Assembly: GCA_045562755.1 (NCBI GenBank) | Contig: JBJKVF010000005.1 | Coordinates: 62,001 to 126,000 of the forward strand | Direction of reading: 5' to 3' | DNA from: GCA-002708145 sp045562755 | GTDB taxonomy: Bacteria; Chloroflexota; Dehalococcoidia; Lucifugimonadales; Lucifugimonadaceae | Length of the DNA stretch: 64,000 nucleotides | Shown here: positions 23,921 through 32,746 of the stretch, piece by piece | How positions within the stretch are numbered: the stretch's first letter is position 1 | Layout: every line of letters starts with the position of its first letter | Program-made: the position numbers and the translations under genes | The notes under the pieces: model-generated | Told to the model about the DNA's origin: nothing | Database searches by the model: none | The model's input: the letters and a program-made list of their open reading frames with translations, nothing else

Positions 23921-25078
23921 ATGCCAAAAATAACAAATGTTGAATTTTTAGAATTTTCTGCAAACCATCATAACGCGTCAAGAAATTGGTTAGTTATTAA
24001 ATTAAATACTGACGATCCAAAACTTTTTGGTCTTGGTGATGCCTCACCTATGGAGGATGAATATGAGGTTAAGTCTATTATTAGTAATTGGACAAAAAAG
24101 TATCTTTCAGGAAAAGATCCATTAGAATCTGAAGTTCTTTGGACCAATCTGTATCATGATCCTCATGCGAGAGGTGGGAGATTAGCTACAACTTCATTAT
24201 CAGGAATTGATATAGCCCTATGGGATTTAAAAGGAAAAATTCTCCATCAACCTGTATGGAAATTACTAGGAGGATCTTTTAGAGAAAAAATTAGAGTTTA
24301 TGCAAATGGTTGGTATACAAACCCTGGTTCGCCAGAGCTTAATGCAGATGAAGCAAAAAAAGTTATAGACATGGGATATACAGCATTAAAATTTGATCCG
24401 TTTGGTCAAAAAAATTTCTACAAAATTTCCTTAGAAGAATTAGATCTTGCTGAGAAAAGAGTAGAGTCTGTTAGAAAATCAGTTGGCAACAATGTTGATA
24501 TATTGATTGAAGCTCATGCAAAATTTAACGTAATGAACGCAATTAAAATTGGTAAAAAATTAGAAAAATATAATCCTTTGTGGTACGAAGAACCGGTTTC
24601 TGAAGAGAGAATTTCAGAACTTTTGGAGGTAAGAAGAAAAGTAAATATTCCTATCGCCACGGGTGAAAGACTTTATACAAAATTTCCATTTTCAGAAATT
24701 ATAGAGAAGCATGCTGCTGATGTTCTTCAGCCAGATATTGCTAATGCTGGAGGTATAACGGAGTTAAAGAAAATTTCTGCAATTGCTGAGTCAAAACACA
24801 TTACGATGGCGCCCCATAATGTATGTTCTCCGGTTGGAGCTATAGCTGAAATGCATTTGGATAAGTCTATAGTAAATTTTGAGATACAAGAATACCATGC
24901 TGAATTTTATACTGAACATTATTTCAGCGTATTTCATGGTTTCCCAAGGCAATCAGATGGATATATAGAATTAACTGATAAACCTGGTTTAGGTCTTGAA
25001 ATTAACTATGAGGAAATTGCTAAACATCCACCATTGATAAAATCACATGCAAGAGGTGGAATGATTAAAGGGATTTAA
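23921..25078 (+). CDS. enolase-superfamily dehydratase, galactonate dehydratase-like
   Basis: 385 residues. Landmarks: ALKFDPFG (catalytic Lys), LIEAHAKFN (metal Glu plus His as general acid in the galactonate-dehydratase pattern), WYEEPV, ATGERLY, LQPDIANAGG and MAPHNVCSPVG (catalytic His), ending DKPGLGLEI. The E-x-H arrangement at the end of the third strand sets it in the galactonate/mannonate dehydratase branch. Substrate: probably a sugar acid. It heads the run that continues with a further paralog, a lyase and a CoA-transferase. Confidence 0.9.
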   Translation: MPKITNVEFLEFSANHHNASRNWLVIKLNTDDPKLFGLGDASPMEDEYEVKSIISNWTKKYLSGKDPLESEVLWTNLYHDPHARGGRLATTSLSGIDIALWDLKGKILHQPVWKLLGGSFREKIRVYANGWYTNPGSPELNADEAKKVIDMGYTALKFDPFGQKNFYKISLEELDLAEKRVESVRKSVGNNVDILIEAHAKFNVMNAIKIGKKLEKYNPLWYEEPVSEERISELLEVRRKVNIPIATGERLYTKFPFSEIIEKHAADVLQPDIANAGGITELKKISAIAESKHITMAPHNVCSPVGAIAEMHLDKSIVNFEIQEYHAEFYTEHYFSVFHGFPRQSDGYIELTDKPGLGLEINYEEIAKHPPLIKSHARGGMIKGI

Positions 25079-25210
25079 AAATATTACCAACAATGAAAAT
25101 TAGACCTTTAAATCCAATAATTTGATGAATATCATTATGAAATTGTTGTAATAATATTATTTCTAGTAAATAATAGTCTCTAAATTATTTACTAAATTAG
25201 GGTTCTTATT

Positions 25211-26398
25211 ATGAAAATCACCAAAATCACACCACTAATGCTTGATAGATACCTTTTGGTCAAAGTTGATACTGACGCTGGTATTTATGGTCTGGGAGAA
25301 TCAGGATCTTGGGGTTATCTTGAGGCATCAAAAGCTGCGATTGAAAAATTTGGTAGGTATCTTGTAGGAAAAGATCCTCTAAAAATTGAACATCATTGGC
25401 AGTATATGTATCGCTTTTCTCATTTTAGAGGATCAGCAATCATGGGGGCACTTAGTGCTATAGATATAGCTCTTTGGGATATTATGGGTAAGCATTTTGA
25501 TGTGCCTGTTCATCAATTACTTGGTGGGAAAGTAAGAGACAAAGCACGAGTATATTATCATGTTTTTGGTAATACTCAAAAAACATTGATTGATGGGATT
25601 GTGGATGCAAAAAAAAGAGGCTTTACAGCAGTAGGACACCTTACACCTTTTTTAGACGAAGAAAGGGATGTTCCATATTTTAAAACTCATGCTAATAAAA
25701 TCAATGATGCTATTCAAACTGTAGAAAAATATCGCGATGCTGTTGGTAATGACGTTGATTTATGTATTGAGATACATAGAAGAATGACTCCAACAGAAGC
25801 AGTTCAATTAGGATTAGGGATAGAAAAATTTAGTCCTTATTTTTTTGAAGATCCAGTTACACCTGATAACTTTGATGAGATGGCTTATGTTGCAGAAAAA
25901 ATTAATATTCCTATAGCAACAGGTGAACGCTTTACATCTTTATGGGAATTTCAAATGGCTTTATCGAGAAATTCAGTCCAATATGTTAGACCAGATGTAT
26001 GCTTGGTAGGAGGAATTTCTGGAGCTAAAAAGATAGCTGCTCTAGCAGAGGCTCATCACGTAGGAGTAGTCCCACATAATCCACTATCGCCAGTTTCCAC
26101 AGCTGCATGTTTACAAATTGCCGCAACAGCTCCTAATTTTGCTTTACAAGAATACCCAATAGGAGAAGATATTCAACCCGATGATATGGACAATCCATTT
26201 ACACCTAATCAGCATTCATTTAATAAGGCAAATATGGTTAGTGGAATGGCAAAACATGATGGAAATGGGTATTTAGTATTCTCCGATCAGCCAGGTATAG
26301 GGCTTGAATTAAAACCTGATGCAGTAGAGAAATGTCCACCAAAACCAAGGGAAGTAATAACTAGATTACATGAAGATGGATCGGTAATTGACCAATAA
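25211..26398 (+). CDS. enolase-superfamily protein lacking the second-strand lysine
   Basis: 395 residues, close in length and C-terminal extension to ManD-type dehydratases. Metal ligands are present (LCIEIHRR, FFEDPV, ATGERF), as are the RPDVCLVGG aspartate and VVPHNPLSP histidine. Where relatives have ALKFDPF, this protein reads AVGHLTPF (residues 140-147): no lysine, but a histidine (His143). A different acid/base set or a single-base mechanism is implied. A PDDMDNPFTPNQHSFN insertion lies late, also as in ManD-like proteins. The gene is followed directly by the CitE-like gene. Confidence 0.88.
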   Translation: MKITKITPLMLDRYLLVKVDTDAGIYGLGESGSWGYLEASKAAIEKFGRYLVGKDPLKIEHHWQYMYRFSHFRGSAIMGALSAIDIALWDIMGKHFDVPVHQLLGGKVRDKARVYYHVFGNTQKTLIDGIVDAKKRGFTAVGHLTPFLDEERDVPYFKTHANKINDAIQTVEKYRDAVGNDVDLCIEIHRRMTPTEAVQLGLGIEKFSPYFFEDPVTPDNFDEMAYVAEKINIPIATGERFTSLWEFQMALSRNSVQYVRPDVCLVGGISGAKKIAALAEAHHVGVVPHNPLSPVSTAACLQIAATAPNFALQEYPIGEDIQPDDMDNPFTPNQHSFNKANMVSGMAKHDGNGYLVFSDQPGIGLELKPDAVEKCPPKPREVITRLHEDGSVIDQ

Positions 26399-26402
26399 AA
26401 TA

Positions 26403-27296
26403 ATGAATATTAACCCGTCAACATTATTATTTGTTCCTGGTAACCAGGAAAAAATGTTAGATAAGTCGAAAACATTGGATACAAAATGGCTTATCCCGGA
26501 TTTGGAAGATTCCGTTGCATTTGATGATAAGGAAAAAGCTAGAGAAATAGTTTCAAAATATTTACCTTTACTGAAGAGTTCTGGTAAATATTTAGTCCCT
26601 AGGATAAATTCTTTTTCAACTGGGCTTACAGAGGCAGATCTAGAAAAAATAGTAACTACCGATATAGTTGGAATATCTATAGGAAAAATCAGGAATCCAG
26701 AAGAGCTTCAAACCCTGGATAAATTAATTTTGAACATTGAACGAGAAAAAAAAATAAAAGAAAATTCTATATTAATATTGCCGTGGATTGAAAATGCTGA
26801 AGCAATTAATAATCTGAATAATATCTTAATGTCATCAGAAAGAATCAAGTGGATAGCATTTGGAGCAGAAGACTTTACTGCAGACATGGGAATTAGTAAG
26901 CAAATTGAAGATGATCCATCTGACCAATCACACCTGATTTTTGCTAGATCAATGATTGCTCTTACTGCTAGATCTCATAATATTCATTCTCTTGATACTC
27001 CATTTACCGCCTTTAGAGATGATGAAGGTTTAAAAAAAGAAGCTAAGCATGCTAAATCATTAGGATTTAAAGGAAAATTATCAATACATCCTAATCAAGC
27101 TAAAATTATTGAAGATATTTTTATGCCTTCAGATAAAGAAATCGAGGAAGCATTGACGATTATGAAAGCAGCGAATGATGCAAAATCTAAGGGGAGAGGC
27201 TCTACATCTTTAAATGGAGAAATGATAGATATGCCAGTGATTTTGAGAGCTCAAAATACACTTGATAACGCTGAATTAGATTACGAAAAATACTGA
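26403..27296 (+). CDS. CitE/HpcH-HpaI family lyase
   Basis: About 297 residues from ATG 26403; an in-frame TTG at 26388 would overlap the previous gene. The family cleaves or forms C-C bonds of CoA esters such as malyl-CoA or citramalyl-CoA. LLFVPGN opens the barrel, PDLEDSV carries a metal-site Asp/Glu, LVPRINSF the arginine, AFGAEDFTADMGI the second acidic metal site, and KLSIHPNQ the closing loop. It sits between an enolase paralog and a type III CoA-transferase, a context that favours a CoA-ester lyase. Confidence 0.88.
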   Translation: MNINPSTLLFVPGNQEKMLDKSKTLDTKWLIPDLEDSVAFDDKEKAREIVSKYLPLLKSSGKYLVPRINSFSTGLTEADLEKIVTTDIVGISIGKIRNPEELQTLDKLILNIEREKKIKENSILILPWIENAEAINNLNNILMSSERIKWIAFGAEDFTADMGISKQIEDDPSDQSHLIFARSMIALTARSHNIHSLDTPFTAFRDDEGLKKEAKHAKSLGFKGKLSIHPNQAKIIEDIFMPSDKEIEEALTIMKAANDAKSKGRGSTSLNGEMIDMPVILRAQNTLDNAELDYEKY

Positions 27297-27331
27297 GATT
27301 TATATATTTGATAAACTAATAAATAAAAATT

Positions 27332-28573
27332 ATGAATGGAGATAAATTGGTTCAACCACTAGAGGGATTAAAGGTTATAGATTGTACATTAGCTTTGGCT
27401 GGTCCTTATGCATCATTAATTCTTGCTGACCTAGGTGCGGATGTAATAAAAATAGAAAATCCAAGTCAAGCTGATATGAGAAATATTGGATCTGAACCAG
27501 TAGGGGCGAACAAAAAAGAACATGATACTCCTTATAAAGGAGAAAATGGTAAATTTATGATTGTTAATAGAAACAAACGTGGTTTAGCTCTTAATTTGAA
27601 GTCAGAAGAGGGTAAGAAAATATTCTTAAAGTTAGTAGATAGCGCGGATATACTTGTTCAGAATTTTAGACCTGGCGTTATGGATAGACTAGGTTTTGGT
27701 TGGGATGATTTACATAAAAGAAACCCAAAATTAATTTATTGTTCGATTTCTGGATTTGGAGAGGGAAGCCCTTATGCAAAACTAGGTGGATTGGATCTAA
27801 TAGCTCAAGGAATGAGTGGACTTATGACATTAACTGGCTTACCAGATCTAGAAGAGCCTATAAAAGTGGGAACTCCTGTAACTGATATGGGAACTGGTAT
27901 GTACGGGGTTATAGGTATTTTAGCTGCACTTAGACATCGAGATATTAGTGGTAAAGGTCAGCATATAGAAGCTACATTATTGGACACACCAATATCATGG
28001 CTTACTTGGAGAGCTGCAGAATATTGGGAATCAGGAGAAATTCCTGAACCTCAAGCTAGCGGCACCGGAGGTTATAGGGCATTTAAGTGTTCAGATGGTA
28101 AGTGGGTAAATGTTGCAATCAATATGGGTAGACTATTTGAGAGAGGTGCGAAAGTTCTAGGATTAGAACATTTAGTGAATGATGAAAGATTTAATACAGA
28201 TAGGGGAAGAACAAAAAACCAAAAGTTGATTTCTGAATACTTCAGCAAAGAATTTATTAAAAAAACTTCTGAAGAGTGGATAGAAATAATGCAAGAAATT
28301 GGAGTGCCGGTAGGCCCGATTAATACTATTTCAGATATTTTAGATGAAGATCCTCATACTAAGGCTAGGGAAATGGTTGTAGAAGTTGACCATCCTAGAA
28401 TTGGTAAGATGAAAACACTAGGTGTTCCAATGAAGTTTTCAGAAACACCTGGAGAAGTAAAAACTGCTGCACCTTTACTTGGGCAGCATACTAGACAAAT
28501 TTTAGAAGAACTCGATATAGATGAGAAAGAACATAAAAAATTACTTGAGGAAGGAACTATTTATTATGATTAA
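27332..28573 (+). CDS. CoA-transferase family III (CaiB/BaiF)
   Basis: 413 residues. Transfers CoA between carboxylic acids through an enzyme aspartyl-CoA intermediate. Typical segments: LEGLKVIDCTLALAGPYASLILADLGADVIKIE at the start, NRNKRGLALNLK, VQNFRPGVMDRLG, and EATLLDTPISWL with the catalytic Asp. A TTG at 27347 preceded by GGAG is an alternative start. It overlaps the next gene by 8 bases. With the lyase before and the hydratases after, a mesaconate/citramalate-type CoA transfer is a reasonable guess. Confidence 0.92.
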   Translation: MNGDKLVQPLEGLKVIDCTLALAGPYASLILADLGADVIKIENPSQADMRNIGSEPVGANKKEHDTPYKGENGKFMIVNRNKRGLALNLKSEEGKKIFLKLVDSADILVQNFRPGVMDRLGFGWDDLHKRNPKLIYCSISGFGEGSPYAKLGGLDLIAQGMSGLMTLTGLPDLEEPIKVGTPVTDMGTGMYGVIGILAALRHRDISGKGQHIEATLLDTPISWLTWRAAEYWESGEIPEPQASGTGGYRAFKCSDGKWVNVAINMGRLFERGAKVLGLEHLVNDERFNTDRGRTKNQKLISEYFSKEFIKKTSEEWIEIMQEIGVPVGPINTISDILDEDPHTKAREMVVEVDHPRIGKMKTLGVPMKFSETPGEVKTAAPLLGQHTRQILEELDIDEKEHKKLLEEGTIYYD

Positions 28574-29042
28574 TGAAGAAAAACGTTGGGAGTGGGAAGT
28601 TGTTGAAGAAGGAGTTGCAGGCGGACAAATTACTGTTGAAATTACCCCAGAATCTGTAGAATCTTATGCTGATGCGGTAAGAAATACAAATTCAAGATAC
28701 TACGGGGCTAACAATAGTGATATAGCTATGCCAACAAATATTTTTTCAGATGCAAAATTACGAAGACATTCAGTTGCAGAAGCAGCTGGTTTTACCGCAC
28801 TAGAAAAATGTATTAATAATCCAAGACAAACTCCTTTTGCAAAGTGTACTGCAAGATGGTTTGAAGCAATAAAAGTTGGAGACAAAATCACTAGCTTTGC
28901 ATCTGTGCTAGAAAAGTATGATAAGAGAGGTAACCAGTTCGTTACTTTCAGAGTACACATTACTAACCAAAATGATATAAAAGTTGCTGAATTTGATTAC
29001 ACCTGTATATTCAAGTATGCAGCAGGACAGAAATTATCTTAG
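28566..29042 (+). CDS. MaoC-like hotdog dehydratase/hydratase, N-type domain
   Basis: 158 residues from ATG 28566, preceded by AAGGAA; the longer frame back to 28521 lies inside the CoA-transferase gene. A single hotdog fold of the MaoC N-terminal-dehydratase group: ITPESVESYADAVRNTNSRYYG opens the helix, then AMPTNIFSDA, ARWFEAIKVGDKITSFASVLEKYDKRGNQFVTFRV. Such half-proteins usually pair with a second hotdog protein; the next gene is one. Role: probably hydration or dehydration of an enoyl-CoA. Confidence 0.8.
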   Translation: MINEEKRWEWEVVEEGVAGGQITVEITPESVESYADAVRNTNSRYYGANNSDIAMPTNIFSDAKLRRHSVAEAAGFTALEKCINNPRQTPFAKCTARWFEAIKVGDKITSFASVLEKYDKRGNQFVTFRVHITNQNDIKVAEFDYTCIFKYAAGQKLS

Positions 29043-29057
29043 TAGATAGGAAACAAA

Positions 29058-29537
29058 ATGACGATTTTAACAAAAAATACAAAGTTCGATGACATAAATA
29101 TAGGCGATGAAATTCCCTCATTTGAGATAGAAGAGACTCAAGAGACTATGGATAAACCTCAAAAAAATCAATGGAATCTTATTGATATTGGGCAAAGAGA
29201 AGAAGAATTTCCAAGAGGAGAACAAAAAAATATACATAATGACGAAGAATTCGCTAAGGCTGGATTATTTGGTGCTACAGTAAATGCTGGTGTTACTACC
29301 ATGGGTTATATTAATCGCATGATTGAATTAGTCTTTCCATCTGAATGTTTATACAATGGCGGCAGTATGACATATAAAGGTGTTGGCCCATTTAGAGTTG
29401 ATGATGTAGTAAAATTTTCTGGTTCTGTAACAGCAAAACGAAGCGAAAAAGGGAAAAATTTTATAGACATTGCTATTAAAGGGCTCGATCAAACAGAAAG
29501 ATTAGTTGGTGTTGCTGAAGTAACTTTGTCGCTCTAA
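29058..29537 (+). CDS. MaoC-like hotdog protein, partner subunit
   Basis: 159 residues. FDDINIGDEIPSFEIEET is the standard MaoC opening, then NIHNDEEFAKAGLFGATVNAGVTTMGYI in place of the hydratase motif, then YKGVGPFRVDDVVKFSGSVTAKRSEKGKNFIDIAIKG. The His/Asp pair of R-hydratases (D-x4-H) appears reshuffled as IHNDEE, so activity may need the preceding hotdog protein. 15 bases downstream of that gene, same operon. Confidence 0.8.
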   Translation: MTILTKNTKFDDINIGDEIPSFEIEETQETMDKPQKNQWNLIDIGQREEEFPRGEQKNIHNDEEFAKAGLFGATVNAGVTTMGYINRMIELVFPSECLYNGGSMTYKGVGPFRVDDVVKFSGSVTAKRSEKGKNFIDIAIKGLDQTERLVGVAEVTLSL

Positions 29538-29623
29538 ATTTGATAGAACTTTTATTTTTTATATAAATAATCACTTTTAAAGTAGTTTGCAACAACACTG
29601 ATTTCTAGTATACTCAACCAAAA

Positions 29624-29649
29624 GTCATTACTCTTTTTTTTGTAATGAT
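29624..29649 (+). other. small hairpin in the leader of the ABC importer operon
   Basis: TCATTAC (29625-29631) and GTAATGA (29642-29648) form a 7-bp stem around a T-rich loop, roughly 90 bases before the binding-protein start. Too short to call a riboswitch; the remaining leader (29538-29739) shows nothing else definite. Confidence 0.35.
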
Positions 29650-29739
29650 TGAAGTTTTGATTGCATATCAATCTTGATTATGTGAATCAAAATCATAATA
29701 ATATAAGCAATTTTTTTATTGCTGAAGAGAGGTTTTTAT

Positions 29740-31602
29740 ATGTTTAAAAACATAAGTTTATATAGCAAGTTGGCACTTTTGCTAACCGCTATGGTAACTG
29801 TTCTCGCATTAGGTTGTAGTAGTTCAGATAGCGCTGACGCTCCATCTGCTCCTGCTCAACCTCAGGCTCCTGCTGCTGCTGCTGCTGCTGAATCTGCAGC
29901 TCCTGCGGCTAATGCACTGTCACCAAAACCTGCTGCGAAGGGATTCGCGCAAGTTGCGGCAACTGCTGCTGCTGAGCCTACATCAACATCATCTGAAGTG
30001 CAATTGCCACCAGATAGAAAGTATGGCGGAAACTTAAATTACGCTATGGGTTCAAATAACAACCACGTTTTCTATCAGCAATATACACCAGGTGCTGGTG
30101 CAGCATGGGCTATGACTATTGGTGACCCAATAATGGCTTATGGTGCTGGTGCAGAATGGTTAAAAGATAAGTCTATGGCAACTTCATTTGAAGTTTCTGA
30201 AGATGGAAAAACTTTAGTATTTCAATTAAGAGAAGGTACTAATTATTCAGACGGAACACCGTTTAATGCTGAGTCTCAGGCTTGGTCTCTAAACTGGGTT
30301 CTAGATCCAGAAAATACTGCGGTTACAAGACCTCAGATTTCTGCAATTGAATCAGTTACTGCAACTGGAGAATATGAAGTTACGATCGTAACTGAAAGAG
30401 TATATACCCCTATTCTTGCCGCTTTAGGTATGATGGGTGGAATGTCATTCTCTCCAACTGCATATGATGCTGATGGTGTGGATCACTTTAAAACTTTTGG
30501 AGCTCCTACTACTGGACCATTTATGGTTGATGAGTGGATACAGGGTTCACAAACCAAGTTTTCAGCAAATCCTCACTACCACACAGAAGGAAAGCCATAT
30601 CTAGATTCTTGGACATGGGTAGAAATTGACGACTTCCAGGTTAGAGGTGCTGCACTTCAAACTGGACAGGTTGATTTGTCTCAATCTCATGCTAAGGCTC
30701 TCGATACAAACCTTGCACTAAGGGCTGACTCTACTTTAACAGAGCTTAAGTCTTTCGCAGGTGTAAGATTGTCTCACCATAATGCTGCAAGAGAGCCATT
30801 TGATGACATTCGTGTCAGACAGGCTGCTCAGCATGCTATGGATAGACAGGGTTGGAACGACGTTATTGCTAACGGTGAAGGTCACACTTATATGGGATCT
30901 GTAATTCCGCCAGCTTCAGCTTTTGCATATGAAGTTGCGCCAGGTGAATTCCCTTATGATTATGATCCAGCTGCAGGTAGAGCGCTTTTGGAAGAATACG
31001 CCGCTGAAAAAGGGCTTACTCTTCCTTTGACAACTATGTCTGCATACACTTGTACTCCTGAACAGAGTGAAGCAGGTTGTGTAGATCTAATTGAACAGCC
31101 AATTGGTGTTACTACTACTTCTAAATCAGAAGATGTAGCTCGAGCAGAGTTTGAATTAGAACTCTACAAGGCTGTAGGTTTTGAACCAACAATGAACCTT
31201 GGTGAGGGTAGAGAAGGTCCAAGAACTTTCGTGGACAAATCTGCTTCATTCTCACTAAGAGGTTTCGGTGTACGTCCTCACCCATCAGGATCTTTTGATT
31301 CATACATGGGTTATGGTGGATACTGGAATAACGGTGGTTGGAGTCAAGCGCCAATTCAAATGGAACTAGACCAATTACTAAAAGATGCTGCTGCAACTTA
31401 TGACTACGATGAACAGGTAAAACTGTACAAAGAAGCTCAGAAAGTTTACATGGAGAATTGTTTAGGTGGAGTTAAATCCGCAAACCTACCAACTCTATGG
31501 TACGTAAGCCCATCAGTTGGTTGGCCTGGTGCTCCATCTGTTGATCATGTACTATTTCATTCAGACGGAAGTTTGAAGATCTACGACATGTGGATGGAAT
31601 AA
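29740..31602 (+). CDS. ABC peptide/opine-type solute-binding lipoprotein
   Basis: 620 residues from ATG 29740, with GAGAGG 7 bases upstream; a TTG at 29719 is in frame but has no site. Signal with lipobox LALGC, an Ala/Pro-rich linker (~25-95), then the large SBP family 5 domain: KYGGNLNYAMGSNN, FEVSEDGKTLVFQLREGTNYSDGTPFNAES (the usual sbp5 signature), DIRVRQAAQHAMDRQGW. Cell-surface receptor feeding the permeases and ATPases downstream. Probably binds peptides, opines or related compounds; ligand not deducible. A terminator separates it from the permeases, so it can be expressed in excess. Confidence 0.93.
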   Translation: MFKNISLYSKLALLLTAMVTVLALGCSSSDSADAPSAPAQPQAPAAAAAAESAAPAANALSPKPAAKGFAQVAATAAAEPTSTSSEVQLPPDRKYGGNLNYAMGSNNNHVFYQQYTPGAGAAWAMTIGDPIMAYGAGAEWLKDKSMATSFEVSEDGKTLVFQLREGTNYSDGTPFNAESQAWSLNWVLDPENTAVTRPQISAIESVTATGEYEVTIVTERVYTPILAALGMMGGMSFSPTAYDADGVDHFKTFGAPTTGPFMVDEWIQGSQTKFSANPHYHTEGKPYLDSWTWVEIDDFQVRGAALQTGQVDLSQSHAKALDTNLALRADSTLTELKSFAGVRLSHHNAAREPFDDIRVRQAAQHAMDRQGWNDVIANGEGHTYMGSVIPPASAFAYEVAPGEFPYDYDPAAGRALLEEYAAEKGLTLPLTTMSAYTCTPEQSEAGCVDLIEQPIGVTTTSKSEDVARAEFELELYKAVGFEPTMNLGEGREGPRTFVDKSASFSLRGFGVRPHPSGSFDSYMGYGGYWNNGGWSQAPIQMELDQLLKDAAATYDYDEQVKLYKEAQKVYMENCLGGVKSANLPTLWYVSPSVGWPGAPSVDHVLFHSDGSLKIYDMWME

Positions 31603-31631
31603 GCTAACAAGCTTAATTCAAAATGAATTCA

Positions 31632-31667
31632 AAATAAGCGATGTGTTTTAGAGCACATCGCTTATTT
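31632..31667 (+). terminator. terminator after the binding-protein gene
   Basis: 14-bp perfect stem AAATAAGCGATGTG / CACATCGCTTATTT, 8-base loop, T-rich end. Within an ABC operon such a hairpin normally gives much more binding protein than permease. Confidence 0.85.
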
Positions 31668-31787
31668 ATTTTAATCAGAAAAAAATAAATAAAAAAATAA
31701 TAGTTTATTAAGTTGTTTTTTGTGAAATTTATTGTTATTAATGTTTTAATTTATCTAAATAGATTAAGATAAAAAAGATTTAAAATA

Positions 31788-32744
31788 TTGACTAAGTATC
31801 TTCTAAATAGAATAATTCAGGCTTTTGCGATTTTTATTTTCGTAAGTATGATTGTCTTTTTTGCATTAAGAATTTTACCAGAAGATCCAATATATTCTAT
31901 TGTAGGAGATGATTCTGAGGGATACACACAAGAACAAGTCGATATGATAAAAAAGGAATTTGGTTTAGATAGAGCTATACCTATTCAGTACGCAGATTGG
32001 CTTGGAGCCTTTGTAACTGGTGACTGGGGAAATTCTTACCAAAACAATCAGCCTGTAACTCGTCTTGTGGGTATGAGAATTCCTTATACGATACAGATGG
32101 CCGTTGGATCTTTTATTATTGCTATATTATTTGGTGTCGCAACAGGTATTGTTGCTGCTCTAAAAAGAAATACGAAATATGATATTGCGGCGACAGGGAG
32201 TGCTCTTTTTGCATTAGCTTTACCAGAGTTTTGGATTGCATTAGTATTAATTTTATTTTTTTCTGTTCAGCTGGATTTAGTTCCTACTTTTGGTACAGTC
32301 TTATTTTGGCATGATCCACTTTATGCTATTCAATCAAGTATTTTGCCTTGGATTGCTGGAGGAATAGGTGGAGCTGCGACATTAATGAGGCAGAGTAGAT
32401 CTTCTATGCTAGAAACCATGGGAGAAGATTTTATTAGAACCGCAAGATCTAAAGGTGTATCTGAGAAAGTCGTAGTTATTAAACATGCTCTAAGAAACTC
32501 ATTGCTACCTCTAGTAACAATATTAGGCTTAAGGCTTGGAAGAATTCTAGGTGGAGCGATTATTCTTGAAACTATGTTTGTTTGGCCTGGACTTGGAGCT
32601 TTATCGGTAACAGCCTTAAAGAAAGCAGATTATCCAGTAATTATGGGTGTTGTGATGGTTTCAGCAGCGGCTATAATTATTGCGAACTTGATAACAGATT
32701 TATTGTACACTTACATTGATCCAAGAATAAAGTATGGTGATTAA
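31788..32744 (+). CDS. ABC importer permease (DppB/OppB type)
   Basis: 318 residues, six transmembrane helices. The cytoplasmic EAA loop (FIRTARSKGVSEKVVVIKHALRNSLLP) contacts the ATPases. The amino-terminal DppB-type periplasmic region carries GLDRAIPIQYADWLGAFVTGDWGNSYQNNQPV. TTG start, with no clear Shine-Dalgarno. The next permease starts 2 bases after the stop. Confidence 0.93.
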   Translation: MTKYLLNRIIQAFAIFIFVSMIVFFALRILPEDPIYSIVGDDSEGYTQEQVDMIKKEFGLDRAIPIQYADWLGAFVTGDWGNSYQNNQPVTRLVGMRIPYTIQMAVGSFIIAILFGVATGIVAALKRNTKYDIAATGSALFALALPEFWIALVLILFFSVQLDLVPTFGTVLFWHDPLYAIQSSILPWIAGGIGGAATLMRQSRSSMLETMGEDFIRTARSKGVSEKVVVIKHALRNSLLPLVTILGLRLGRILGGAIILETMFVWPGLGALSVTALKKADYPVIMGVVMVSAAAIIIANLITDLLYTYIDPRIKYGD

Positions 32745-32746
32745 AT

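Noticed and set aside
28521..28565. N-terminal extension of the hotdog protein at 28566
   Set aside because: It lies wholly within the CoA-transferase coding end, and AAGGAA plus ATG at 28566 give a proper start.
29538..29739. Riboswitch in the leader of the ABC importer operon
   Set aside because: Only a 7-bp stem is visible and no known riboswitch core could be matched by eye.
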